Below, one piece after another: positions 46,707 to 57,662 of a stretch of 64,000 bases of DNA; within the stretch, counting starts at the first letter, position 1, and each line of letters opens with the position of its first letter. The stretch lies in contig JAJTTP010000011.1 in the NCBI GenBank assembly GCA_023313575.1, positions 744,001 through 808,000 on the forward strand, in the 5' to 3' direction. The notes beneath the pieces are model-generated. The model searched no databases, was not told where the DNA came from, and saw only the letters and a list, made by a program, of their open reading frames with translations. This DNA is from Eutypella sp. D-1 (Eukaryota; Ascomycota; Sordariomycetes; Xylariales; Diatrypaceae). A program made the position numbers and the translations under genes.

Positions 46707-48913
46707 ATTTGTATTTTGGTATGTCATTTCAGGGATCTACAGGGGAGAGCGGTTTAGACAGCCTGCGGCCCGTCTCATAGACAGATCTGAGCACGCACTT
46801 ATGTTCAATGATAAACCATTTCGTGATACCCATCTTGATCGCCACGCATTGATACCACTTTCTTTCTTTTCGTAACGCTTGCCCGTCAGGGACGACACGA
46901 TGAAATGTCAAGGGTCCAGTCACAACTAGATCACCCTTCTCATCACCCACCCTCCAACTTCTACTATAAACCATCACCGTAATACTTAACTACTCTGCTT
47001 ATTCCACAATACATTATTCTACGATCCAGTAATTAGTAATTCGATCTTCCTTCCATCCTTACCTTACGCCTAAACCCACTCGCCCTTTCCTCCAATACTC
47101 AACTCGAATAGGAGATGTTGTCTACGCCTAGGTATCACGGCCTAAAACACAATTTCAACGCTTAAAGTAAGTATCCCGCTCCTGTGGCATACTCAAGCCC
47201 AACCATCACGACAGGTTTGCGATTTCACCCATCTATCTTCCTTCGCCGCCTTCATCTCAACCTGTCCCATCTATTTAAGTAAAGAAGGAGCACTTTAACC
47301 TAGTGACTACTACCCGGGCGGTCAACCCAAGCCCATTACCTGACATCAACAATAACAACATCATTTTCTTGCTTCCCCATTTGCAATCAAGACCTACACT
47401 TCACAGCTTCACAGCTTCACATCTATCCTCTTCAATAGCTTCAGGTAGGTAACAGCCCCAGTCGACCTTCCATTGGCCTTTACCTCTTCCTATCCTTCCT
47501 TCCTTCTAACCACAGCACTTCATCTTCCTAACGTGAACCTGGTTCTTCTTAATCAGTACACCACCTTACCCACATCCCCATCTCGTCAGTGAGGCAAAGT
47601 CTGACGGTATCACCAACTATCTACCAAGTTCACTAACCTACCCCGTTCCTACTCTAACTTACCCATCTAATCCCACCCATCCCCTCTCTAGACATATCAA
47701 AGGCACATTCACTTATGATCTGGCCGTTTAATCACATCAGGCACCACAACAAACTTCCTTCCTCTTTCAAAACATTACAGACAATATCAGAATCGGGGGA
47801 ATGCCCCTTCTTAACAACACTTTAACAACAAGCCCACCGGCACTACTAGTTACGTCTGATCTACAAACATCACCTAGATCACATCCCGTGATCCATGGTC
47901 TTCAGGTAAACTTATCTTAAACATCTACACTACCTAAGGTAGGTTGCCTATGATTACTTGAACACGCCCTAGGTCCATGATCTACCGTTTGCCATATTCC
48001 CATAACTTAGTCATCAACCTCTTCACCTAAATCCCTTTATTCACGGTAGTCTTGAAGCTCATGATAACTACCTATCATCTGCCGGCTGCTACACCTTCAT
48101 AACTTTTGAGAAAGGGTACGGGCGTGGCAGTTGCTATCTTTTTACCTACCTTGCCATTCACTTACCTTGACCACTACCCGTAGGCTTTTGCCTTCTGCAA
48201 CATTCCCATGACTACATCCTAAGCAAATCAACTTTAAGTATTAGTTTCAACTATTCCCTGAAACATCTTCGTCAGTGAGATCTATCTCACGCATGACTTC
48301 ACACCTAGCCAAGTTCCACTTTCCCTCTATCATTACAGGTCTAAGTGCCCGGCGCTTCTCTTCTTCCACACCCAGGATTTCTTTCTTTCTTTCCAAGCTC
48401 ATTATTCTCATCCACGGCAAGAGAGAACATTACTCAGGTAGGCGATAGGGGAGAAGGTAAGACCGATCACTACCCATTTATCTGCATCATGCACGATATT
48501 GCAAAGCCACTTCCGTAACTATTGACTGGAAATAACACATCACTCCAAAACCACATTCGTTCCCTATCATTCCCGTTTGTTTCCCCAAAAGAAATTCCAG
48601 ACTTCAGGGTAACCTTCTTGCCTCACCAGCCAACTGTTGCCTCTCTTTGGAAGGTGCCCCTTTCGCCAACTCTCTTGCCTTGATATCACATGTCTTCCTC
48701 TCTACGAAACATCCCACCCAAACAACATCAACTTATCCCTATCTCCCAGCACTTACTAACTTTAGAAGAGCACAGCTGAGGTGATCTAACATCACAGTTC
48801 CAACAAGACCTAACGAAAGGTTTACAATCGTGACCAGCATCTGCACTACTTCATATCTCGTACACCCTCGGCATTATTTGAACCCAGTACGCACTGAGTT
48901 GACTATTGGTGCT
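46707..48913. other. Long pyrimidine-rich region upstream of the F-box-like gene
   Basis: About 2.2 kb with few purine runs on the plus strand, no long ORF and several good splice-donor-like sites (for example AAAGTAAGTATC near 47165 and CAGGTAAACTTATC near 47905). This looks like a long, possibly spliced 5' leader and promoter of the gene at 48914. A short direct repeat (CTTCACAG) occurs near 47400-47415. The first part includes the 3' flank of the carrier gene. Confidence 0.5.
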
Positions 48914-50806
48914 ATGGCGTCTCAAAACCCCGGCCACGGGGTTGTCGATAATGGCGATTCAATTTCCATCGATGAATCGCTGTTTGTCAACGGCAATGAC
49001 GACCAGGTGTCTGAGGTGAACAGAGGTGGGAGAGCCCCAGTGGTCCCCGCCGCAAATAAAATTGACCTCGAATCGTCCATTAGCGGTAAGCAAAAGCCCC
49101 ATCCTCAACTCTTTCAGCTGTCCACCTTATGACTCTGGACTCCCCCTTTCTAGGTGATGACACCGTACAACCCAGTGTTGTTTCGTGCAGCGGGTCTGAT
49201 GATAACGACTCTGAGTCAAGTGAGGTGGAGATATTGCGTGCACACATCCGCCTCCTCGAATTTCGATTGGACAAGTCAGGCGAAAAGTGCCGCGATCTAC
49301 AGCAGACGGTCAGATTGCTCACAGTGGAGAGAGATAAGCTCCAAAAGCAGCTCGATATCAAGAACGGTCTGGGCCCGCCGCCGGAGGTAAGTATACACGT
49401 GATACGTTCATCCGGTTTTCCCGGTTTTCCCTTCATATACTGACAGATGTGTCGGCAATGTAGCCCTGGCAAAATTTCGTCAGGGACTACCTCAGAATAG
49501 AACGCGAAGCCGCCGAACGCCATGCCGGACGCGACCCCGAACGCGAAGCCGAACGCGAAGCCGAACGCGAAGCCGAACGCGAAGCCCAACTCGATGCCAT
49601 ATGGGGAAGAGTATACCGGAAGGCCTGCAAACAAAACAACATGAGCATGATAATCAGAACAACGCACCCAGACCTACAGCTTGTGAAGAGGACAATCAGT
49701 GAAGAGGTCCTAGCGCTTATCTACCCCTCTGTTAACCCAGAAATGCAAGCACAGACGGAAGGGCCAGGGCGCCAGCCAGAGCTTCCCCATCCACCAGAAG
49801 TAGTCGAGCAGTCATATTTTCCTTTTGAGAGACTACACCACACTATCCAAGTTCGCATACTCAGGATGATATTCGTGAAGCCTACGCTGGTACATTGCAT
49901 AAGTCGGCTTGATAGGTGGCAGCCGCCACGGACTTTCCCCGAGGTCGATGACCCACGCCGTACGGGACTGCTGCATCGGTTCCATATCGGCACCAGCCCA
50001 TGCTGTGTCACGGTGGCACATAGGCCCAGTACTGTACTGCGCCCGCTGGAGGTGTGCAAGAGGTGGCTTTACTTAGGTGTGCACCTTTTTTACGGTGCGA
50101 ATACTTTCGCATTCTCCAGCCTGGGTGAGATGGGGATGTTCTTCAATGGCATCGGCCGCGCCCGCGTCGAGCGCATCCAGAATATTGAGATAATGTGGCA
50201 TGGCAACTTGATGCACCCGGGAGCTAAAAAAATAAAAGATCCAAACCCAAAGAGCAACCGCGAATGGATATACAAGGTTTCTAAGCGCACGCGACCGCTT
50301 GAATGGTTTACTCAGGCCCGAAGGTTGAGGACGCTCCTGGTTCACATAGCCGAGAGCGACCGCAACAGGACACGAAGGCGTTATGAGCTGAAGTCTAAGA
50401 ACGACTGGTTCAAGGACATTCAGTATTACCGCACGGAAATTCACAATTTGGACACATACGGAAAAATGATCAAGCGCACTATGTCCCAGCCCAACTTCAG
50501 GAAGTTCAGAGCGCTCCGTGCGCTACACGGCTTAGATTATATCCTGCAGCTCCGAGGCATGAAATGGTAAGTGAATAATCCCATGCTCTTAAATATTGAA
50601 GTCCCCGCCAGGTGTCTTTATCACTGACAGAGGTTTTTAGGATTCGCTTCAAGGATGTTGGCACTGAGACGTCGCGGACGAACATCCGCGACTGGTCCTT
50701 CCTCGAAGACGTGAACAAACAATGCACGCAGCCCAAGGAACCGCGCTACAGTTTACAGTGCCTCCTGGAGAATTTGACAGATATCAGCGGCCTTGATGAC
50801 GGCTAG
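48914..50806 (+). CDS. F-box-like domain protein with N-terminal coiled coil, 557 aa
   Basis: Probable adaptor of the fungal F-box-like group, which may recruit substrates to SCF ubiquitin ligases; this is inferred from family resemblance. Exons 48914-49085, 49154-49386, 49464-50566 and 50641-50806 join in frame. The first 70 residues are acidic and disordered. A coiled coil follows (SSEVEILRAHIRLLEFRLDK to LQKQLDIKNG, about 72-125), then a helix with four EREA repeats. The globular part begins FPFERLHHTIQVRILRMIF and continues LVHCISRLDRW, RPLEVCKRWLYLGVHLFYG, NTFAFSSLGEMGMFF and VERIQNIEIMW, a pattern I recognise from many Sordariomycete F-box-like proteins. It ends in TAG at 50804-50806. 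The very next codon is ATG, opening a 426-codon ORF in the same frame, so this may be the first half of a larger protein. Confidence 0.8.
49539..49586 (+). repeat. Four perfect 12-bp tandem repeats (GAACGCGAAGCC)
   Basis: Four consecutive identical 12-bp units within exon 3, encoding ERE-A tetrapeptides. Diverged copies precede them from about 49500. The repeat extends a charged helix and could vary in copy number between strains. Confidence 0.9.
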
Positions 50807-52087
50807 ATGCCGTCCGAGGACGACTTCGAGGCCGTCAAAAGAATCTATGGAGAGACGAGGGGCCTCATGAGCAGTTCCGATGCCACCCCTTCTCTACTGG
50901 ATGGATCTTCATACTCCAGTGATGACGATGAGGATCCCATGTCCGAGGAAGCCAGTGGTGACTCTGACTCTAGTGGTCCGGATGACTGCGACGACGGAGG
51001 TGGGGACGAAATATCCAGCCGAGGCGGGGCCAATAGTGACGACAATATGGAAGACGAGAGCTCCGACAACGAATCTGATGGCCACTGTGACGGCTCGGAT
51101 CATTCAATTGATGGTTCAGATAGCCCAGATGATGATTCTGATGGCTTTAATGATTTGCCGACTGTCGGGGGCGGTGGAAGTGGGACTCGCAAGAGCGCCG
51201 GGGTTGGAAGAGTTGTTGGGCGACATGGTGGCCCTGCTCCTGGTCGCTCCAAAAATTCCCACGTCATTTCGATATCCAGTGATGAGTCTTCTGACTCTGA
51301 TTCATACTCAGATCCCCCAACTCATAGTAACAACGGCGGCGGTAATAGAAGGTCTAGCTCCAGCGGTGGTGGGCACATGGATGTCCTTAACGATACCCAG
51401 CCAACCAGTGTCCCGCCCATCTCTACTCCCGTGGTTGATCTGACATTGTGTGATGATGATAACCTTGACGTCAACAATCAGGGACAGGGTTATGAAACCA
51501 CCGACCAGGCCAGAAAGGTTGAGTCGAGGGCACAGGATACCGATCTAGGCTCAGTGAGCGAGAATATGTTTCATCCCTTACCCTCGGAGTTCGAGAGCAA
51601 CACCTCCGCGGCACCAAGCAGTATTCGTGGCAGGTTTAAGAAGGAGACCCGTATAATCAACCTGGCAGGGGAGAGTGCGGGTATCCGCCACAGCCCCTTC
51701 ACCCGCACGGCCATGGGTGAGCGCCGCGCACACAGCAACACCGATGCTGAAGTCAAAATAGAGAGCAGCACTGACGTTACCAGAAAGGCCGGTGGCGCAA
51801 AACGTCCTGTTGTAGACCTGACCAGCTGTGGGGGTTCAGATACCGCCGTGAAGGAGGAGTCGCCGGCCGCCTCGGACGAGCTGCGCCGCCAGCAGCGGGA
51901 CCATGTACAAAAGAGGAGCCGACGCGAAATGGGTGCGGGAGGAGATAGCCTCGCGAGCCAACCATCAAAGCGCCCACGCCCTAGCCCCGGTCCTTCGCCC
52001 ACTGGTCCCACGGGGCTACTAGGCGCCCTACGCTATTTCCATAGCCAGCCCAGCCGCAAGGACCGCGACGATAACGATTCAGTCTAA
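50807..52087 (+). CDS. Acidic, disordered, SUMO-motif-rich ORF (426 codons), same frame as the F-box-like gene
   Basis: No known domain family. The ORF is intronless and begins immediately after the F-box-like gene's TAG, with no leader, so it is probably the second part of that gene rather than an independent one. Residues 20-120 are Asp/Ser-rich. Three classic SUMO-interacting motifs are visible: HVISISSDESSDSDS (152-166), PVVDLTLCDDD (208-218) and PVVDLTSCGGSD (334-345). SUMO acceptor consensus sites VKIE (316-319) and VKEE (348-351), plus FKKE (277-280), lie between and after them. Basic nuclear-localisation-like runs (QKRSRRE, KRPRP) sit near the C-terminus. These features suggest a nuclear SUMO-binding scaffold (inference). 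Coding character is supported by the long open frame and motif quality. Start and independence are uncertain. Confidence 0.7.
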   Translation: MPSEDDFEAVKRIYGETRGLMSSSDATPSLLDGSSYSSDDDEDPMSEEASGDSDSSGPDDCDDGGGDEISSRGGANSDDNMEDESSDNESDGHCDGSDHSIDGSDSPDDDSDGFNDLPTVGGGGSGTRKSAGVGRVVGRHGGPAPGRSKNSHVISISSDESSDSDSYSDPPTHSNNGGGNRRSSSSGGGHMDVLNDTQPTSVPPISTPVVDLTLCDDDNLDVNNQGQGYETTDQARKVESRAQDTDLGSVSENMFHPLPSEFESNTSAAPSSIRGRFKKETRIINLAGESAGIRHSPFTRTAMGERRAHSNTDAEVKIESSTDVTRKAGGAKRPVVDLTSCGGSDTAVKEESPAASDELRRQQRDHVQKRSRREMGAGGDSLASQPSKRPRPSPGPSPTGPTGLLGALRYFHSQPSRKDRDDNDSV

Positions 52088-53256
52088 ACCCTATCACCAC
52101 CACATATTTTCACTTCAAGTCTACTTTTAAACAGCACGAGCACTGAATCTAGCCACGATCTCTCCTCTTTCAATTAACTAGACCCGATGGGTTGCTCTTC
52201 ACTATGTTCCGCAGTATCTCTTTGTCAGCCTGATCAATGCGTTCGAATTGGCAGGGACCGTCGGGGTGAATGTCTCGCTTTCTCTTAAAGAAGAATGATT
52301 TCAGTTATCATTACTTCGCATGTTTTCCCTATTAGGAAGACTCCCCATTGCCCTGCGACGTGGGACAATCCTACTCACCAGCCGGGTCATGATATGGTTG
52401 ATACACTACGAAATGGGTATGGTGTTCTCGCATGGAGATGGAGAGATTTCACTGCGATCTTCGCGCTTGCGTTTTTCCCTGGATCTTATGGATTGTACAT
52501 CAGGATATCCGGCCTTGATAGCCACGGGGCTTGGAATTACTTCCGCGATTTGTTTTTGCCATCATATGAGCCTTGACTCTTTGCTTCTACGTATCTTTGC
52601 TGGTTTCGTTAGTTGCGTTATTAGTTATTAGCTAGATGCGAATACAATTTGAAACCTCTATGCACTTCCAAAGGCCCGAGATTCATAAGTGCATGTTTTG
52701 CAACGTAGCATATCATATTTGATTCATTTAATTTACATATTCAGGTGCTAGATCCCACGTGATTCGCAGTTAAAACTATCATATCTACTCTCCATAGCAT
52801 CCTTTTCTCCTTTCCCTCTGCCATTATCCTTCAGTGTCTCTCTACGAGCAATTGCCGGATTCACGGTCTGACTAGCGTAAAGGCATCAGCCTCGGTCACC
52901 CCCAAGCCATATAGAGATCAAGAAGATCATAGATCAGAGTAGTCTATATTAGAACAATGAAGCGGCGTTCAGAAGACCCCTTGCAGCCCTTGTAATTAGA
53001 TAACAGGCAGTATCCAAATAATGAGAAATTCAGGTGCTCGTTCATCTTATTGAACAGCGCTCACCGCAGGCTCGATTAGATTACAATGCGTTATCATTTA
53101 AAAAGAGTACTTAAATGTATCTTGATTCTAACAAGTACAGCCTGCCCCCCACCCGAAAGCAGCATCCCAGTTGGTGGCCAGTGATCTTCTCTCCTTTATG
53201 CGAATATAATATTCCAACCATGTCTCTGAGACGGCGATCTTCTGAACGCGAGACCC
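52088..53256. other. Convergent intergenic region
   Basis: Contains the 3' flanks of the SIM-rich ORF and of the OTU-like gene. ORFs at 52295-52631 show no domain and lie where a 3' untranslated region is expected. Otherwise AT-rich with nothing recognised. Confidence 0.55.
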
Positions 53257-55221
53257 TTATTGAGGTTGTGTGGGTATGTCATAGTCTATGGCCTCCTGTT
53301 GCCATTTCCACGCTTCGTATAACTTGATGTTGGACCATTGTGGCCAGCATTCTTGGCCGTTTACGTCGGTGTAGACGCCGCTTATTATCTGATGTTGGCT
53401 GAAGGGGTACACATATCTTACCGCGTCATCTGGCATTACTGGTTCTGGGTCCATTGTTTCTACAACCCACCTATGGCTTCGTGGGTCCGGTAAGAGAGGA
53501 TAACGCCCATAAGCGTAGTTCGGGGACCAATGGAAGGCATCACTCCTTGCTTCGAAAAAGAGATAGTGAGCATGGGCGTTGGAGGCAGCAAATCTTGGAG
53601 AGAGATCTGGATTGAAGTTCATAATTACTGGTGAATAATTGGCCGGTAATGGTCCGTAAGGCATCCACGGCGCGTCAATCCACCCATAACGCTCATTGCC
53701 CCTCATGCCAGATGTATTGAAGTAGTAATTGTTCCCCGGATTGTACGTGAGCTGCTGGCCATCAATATGACTGACGGCTTGGTAATGCTCTCTTTTGTCC
53801 GCGTCGGTCACAAGCAAGATTTGACCGTTAGTGAGGCCGTCGGCTTGCGTACCATATACTTCGTACATGTAATTCATATTTCGACCAGCGTGGGCATTGG
53901 ATGGCCTTAGGAATAATATGATCTCTTTCCTGAAGCAGTCCGCAATTACTTGCATCATGCCACGAAAATTTCCGTACATGGGGGGGCCAGAGTCCTTCCT
54001 ATTCTCAGCTAGGGCTCTCAATATACTCACTGTATTGTCCCACATATATTAGTCATATTTAGACGTCAAGAGGGGGGGGGGGGAGTGGAGCATGGACGTT
54101 CTAACGTACGTTTCCCCCATAAAGTTGTAGAGCCTGGTTCGCGGTTTTCGATCTCATGTACAGACTGCAGTTCCAAATGCACATATAATCGATGACGTAT
54201 ACTCGAGCCATGATGGATAACCCAGTTGAACCAGCGCCAGACCTGATGTTTTCGCATAAGCCATGCTTGTTGCGGGATATGAGTACGGTGGCAAAAGCTA
54301 TTCGTGGCATTGTTAGAATGATATATTTTCGCGATTTTAACCCATTATTACTTTACTTACTAAACCCCATACCACAGAGAATTCCCGTCCTGTTGCAGAT
54401 GCTGTGCTCGAAGGCGGTGGTCAATGCCAAAACCATCCATCGCCCCGAAGCCGTCGACTCCACCACCAAGATCCATGGTGTCTGTTGCACGCAACCAGTT
54501 AGTAACGTAAGCATTCCGGGCTGATAGATACACCATGGCGCGTCCAAATGTGCTACTGAACCTGTGTATGTTGACGTAGGACAAAGGTCATTAACTTACC
54601 AGACGTAGATCTGAACTCTGCTAAAAATCTCCTGTTGTTCTCGAATGTCTCTATACGAGAGGGGAATTGGCGTACTGCATCACGATATTGTAACTCCAAG
54701 TTATCCAAGTTCGCTCTATGAGCTGTTAGGTGTGCATTTATGGCAGGATAAGGCAATGGGGCCGGTATCCGGTGCCAAAATGTTGTGTTAAAAAGCTCAA
54801 CATCGCCAACTCGTAATTCTATCGGGTTCTGTTTGAAGTTGACTATCGGCATACGGATTTGCAGTAATGTACGAGCCGCCATTAATGCCTTCTTAAGCCT
54901 TCGTCTTCGGGCGCTCCATGCTGCAGCACTTGGCCCAAGGGGCCGAACCGAGATGTGTCGAATTACCCTAGCCACGTAATTGGCAACCCGTTCGCGATCG
55001 GGCTTCGGGGCATTGGGCCTCGCTGCAGTAGATGCAAGACCTACGTTGTGCCAAGCTACTTGAACATCTCCATAGTCGGGAGGCCGGGTAGGCCCAGCTA
55101 TAGTGTCCACTGCAGGTATTACATAATTGATATCGAGTACAGGGCCAGTATGAGCAGGGACAGGAAGGCCGTTGGGTCCACAGAGTGGTGTATACTCCTG
55201 CCAAATATTATACGCCGCCAT
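53257..55221 (-). CDS. OTU-like domain protein with catalytic Cys replaced by Ser
   Basis: Resembles OTU deubiquitinases in layout but is probably inactive. Segments 54600-55221, about 54361-54561, 54110-54297 and 53257-54029 form the gene. Segments 2-4 join in phase: RAQHLQQDGNSLWYGVYF holds the OTU D-G-N-x-L-W motif with Ser instead of Cys; WRWFNWVIHHGSS and MYGNFRGMMQVIADCFRKEI follow; DADKREHYQAVSHI supplies the conserved His (HYxAV). The junction between segments 1 and 2 is one base out of phase with the obvious GTAAGT donor; a weak GTTCAG donor at 54614 would restore it. The N-terminal segment (MAAYNIWQEYTPLCGPNGLP onward) is basic with no known domain. It may be a pseudoenzyme or a decaying gene. 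The ATG at 55221 is the first in frame. Confidence 0.62.
54072..54083. repeat. Poly-G run (12 G)
   Basis: Twelve consecutive G on the plus strand (C on the gene strand), within the last intron of the OTU-like gene between 54030 and 54109. Such runs are prone to length errors but lie outside coding sequence here. Confidence 0.95.
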
Positions 55222-57302
55222 TTTGTACGCGATAGGATGAAGGTAGAAAACCAATAGTGGGGGTACCTACGATTATGGAGGTGTTTGTCTCTTAGCTGTT
55301 TATAGAGTGTTAATTCTCCGTTCGTACCAATTTGTGACATTCCGCATGCGACAAGTGGCGCACCTCCATTGTTAAGTTTATTGTTTTATGGTAGCTCTCA
55401 CCTACGCTAGGAAATGTCCGCTCGGAGCCCTTTGTTATAAAGCATTGCTCAAGATCAACTTTTATCCCTCGTCTCATCAACCCCCCTAATGGCCGGTTAA
55501 GATCAATAGCGATCTCTTAAAACTGACAGACTTTCGACTACCCCATGAAATCAACTATAATGTGAGCACTTCGAGCCCCATGATACAATGTAGATTGCAT
55601 TTTCGAAAATTTGCGTGACTGGGGTAAGTTTCCACGAACAACTCTTACTTATGAACGCAGTCAGGATTGATGATTTAATATGCATACTTTATCGCAATAA
55701 GTTATTCAGTGTATATAATTACTGGTACTTAACAACTACTAATGGAGCATACCTACTATTATGACATTCCATACTATCTGTTGATTTCAAGTGATTCAGA
55801 TAAGGAAACAGGTTACAGCAGATCCACGAGAGGACATGAAGACAAGAGTACAACATGTATCGTTGTACTTCGAGCTATCATTTTGGGAGAATCTCTGTAA
55901 GCAACATCGATACGGGCCATCTAAAAGCACGGCGATTACTAGTTTGTTGATATCCTTCATTGAGAAATCATTGCAGGTTGCCTGGAGTAAGCCACTGATC
56001 TAGGTTACATGGAAATAACACGGACTACGTTCATACGCCGGGCAATGAGTAAGCGATGTACTGCTGGTACATTATGCAACTACTTACAACATACAGAATA
56101 TTACACACATTTAGATACTGTAGGTACCTATCAAAGACTCATTCCATAAAATACTCATTATTAACTTTGCGCTAAAGTTCATAGGCCTTAACAACATGAA
56201 GATATTTTAGGTGTAGAGACGCATACCGGAGTGGTAGTGGGATGGTTCTGCATGGAGAGCCGGATAATGAGCTGATCTCGGAACTCGGAGTCAAGTAACT
56301 CTTAATCGTTGGTGCTTCGAAGGCAAGAGCGATATTTATCTGAATGCACATAAGCTGATGTTGACGTTCTTACCGGATCCTATGGCTGGCTTATAGTCCA
56401 ATAAGGTCCAATGTCACAGAAGGTGCTGACGCGTAGTCTCTCATGCATATGCGCACAACAGTAAGCGGGAACTCCTTCATATTTCCGCCATCTTCATTCA
56501 ATTTCATTTGCAGCAGAGCTTCATCTAGCAAAACTTAAAATATGAAGATCGGTTTGTCTTGTTATTCTGTATAAGTAATAGGTAATGCCAAAATTCGTGG
56601 AGCGGGTTGGGGATGCGGTGCAAATACGCTTCATATATTATCTTCAGAAACTAGAACATAGATGTTTTTATATTACAAGTAGTTGTCCCCCGCGACAGGA
56701 TTGTTATAAATAAGGGTGAAGCTTTCCGACAGGATGGCAACATTTTCTCATGGGTAATATCAACGTTAATAACACTCTTTTTAATAGTCGTTGCCGCGGT
56801 GGTATTTCCTTAACTATGACAAAAGGGTAAGCCCTAGACTAGAAGTGGCAGCACTTACTGACTTGTGATACTCAAGTTGTGATGGATTTCGGCTTTGGTT
56901 TAAGTTGTCACTGGCTGTAATAATACGACATACCTTAGCGGCTGTGATGGCCTCAGACATATAGGTAAATGTACCGTCTTGCGTTGTTTCGATACCGTCA
57001 TACTTTTAACGTTATATAGTATAGTTACATGTACCAGAGAAGGCATGCCAGAAGCCCCTACTCTTCACCAGTTGAGCGGGTTCTCTGTCATTTACTCCTC
57101 TTTGTGTAAGTTAGGGTGGTGATTGACACTGCTGAAGAGATGTGTGGTAGTAATTCAAGGGCAACTCCTCGCGCGACTCATAGAGGTATAAATATGAGGC
57201 TTTTCCCTCTCTCGAGTATCTATTATTTCTCATTTCCATCGCAACCGCCCCTGTAATCCTTTGATAGAAACTTACCAGCTCACACCCAACTCCGCCATCA
57301 AA
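55222..57302. other. AT-rich intergenic region
   Basis: About 2.1 kb between the divergent OTU-like and small secreted protein genes. An open frame at 55119-55340 (-) begins with ATG just upstream of the OTU-like start but is out of frame with it. Otherwise only short unsupported ORFs. A TATA element lies near the right end. Confidence 0.55.
57187..57194 (+). promoter_or_regulatory. TATA box of the small secreted protein gene
   Basis: TATAAATA sits 109-116 bp upstream of the ATG at 57303, followed by a CT-rich stretch with CTCTCTC and TTTCTCATTTCC typical of fungal transcription starts. Confidence 0.55.
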
Positions 57303-57662
57303 ATGCAATTCCCAACCGTCGCCGCCGTATTTGGCCTGCTCATGGCTGCGAGCCCTGCTCTCTCTGCTCCCTCTCAAGCTGAGGTTGTTGAGCGTCAGAC
57401 GCCAGTCGGTACCTGCGGCTCTCAGTTTGGTGCCCCCATCACTGCATTCCCCATCGGCGAGGCTTGCAACGGCAACGGTTTTGCCTGTGACCCATCCTGC
57501 ACGGATATTGTGCGTTTTCTTTAGCTTTCTACCGATGACAGAAATGAGGATCTCTAACCACTACATTAGATCCAATGCGCAAACGGGGCTTTCGTCGTGA
57601 TTGCTTCTTGTGGAACTAATAGCTGCGCTGGCAACCACAACGGCGGAGCCGTCTGTGGCTAA
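57303..57662 (+). CDS. Small secreted cysteine-rich protein, 99 aa
   Basis: Two exons (57303-57509 and 57570-57662, phase 0, 60-nt intron). Residues 1-22 form a clear signal peptide (MQFPTVAAVFGLLMAASPAL, cleavage after SA). A short propeptide follows, ending near VVERQ. The mature part of about 67 residues has eight cysteines (GTCG, EACN, FACDPSC, IQCAN, ASCGT, NSCAG, VCG), consistent with four disulfides, and is rich in Gly, Asn and Ala. Size, signal and even Cys number match the general profile of fungal effector candidates or secreted antimicrobial-type proteins, but I do not recognise a specific family. A strong TATA box precedes it. It lies next to another secreted-protein gene and a transporter. 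Confidence 0.8.
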
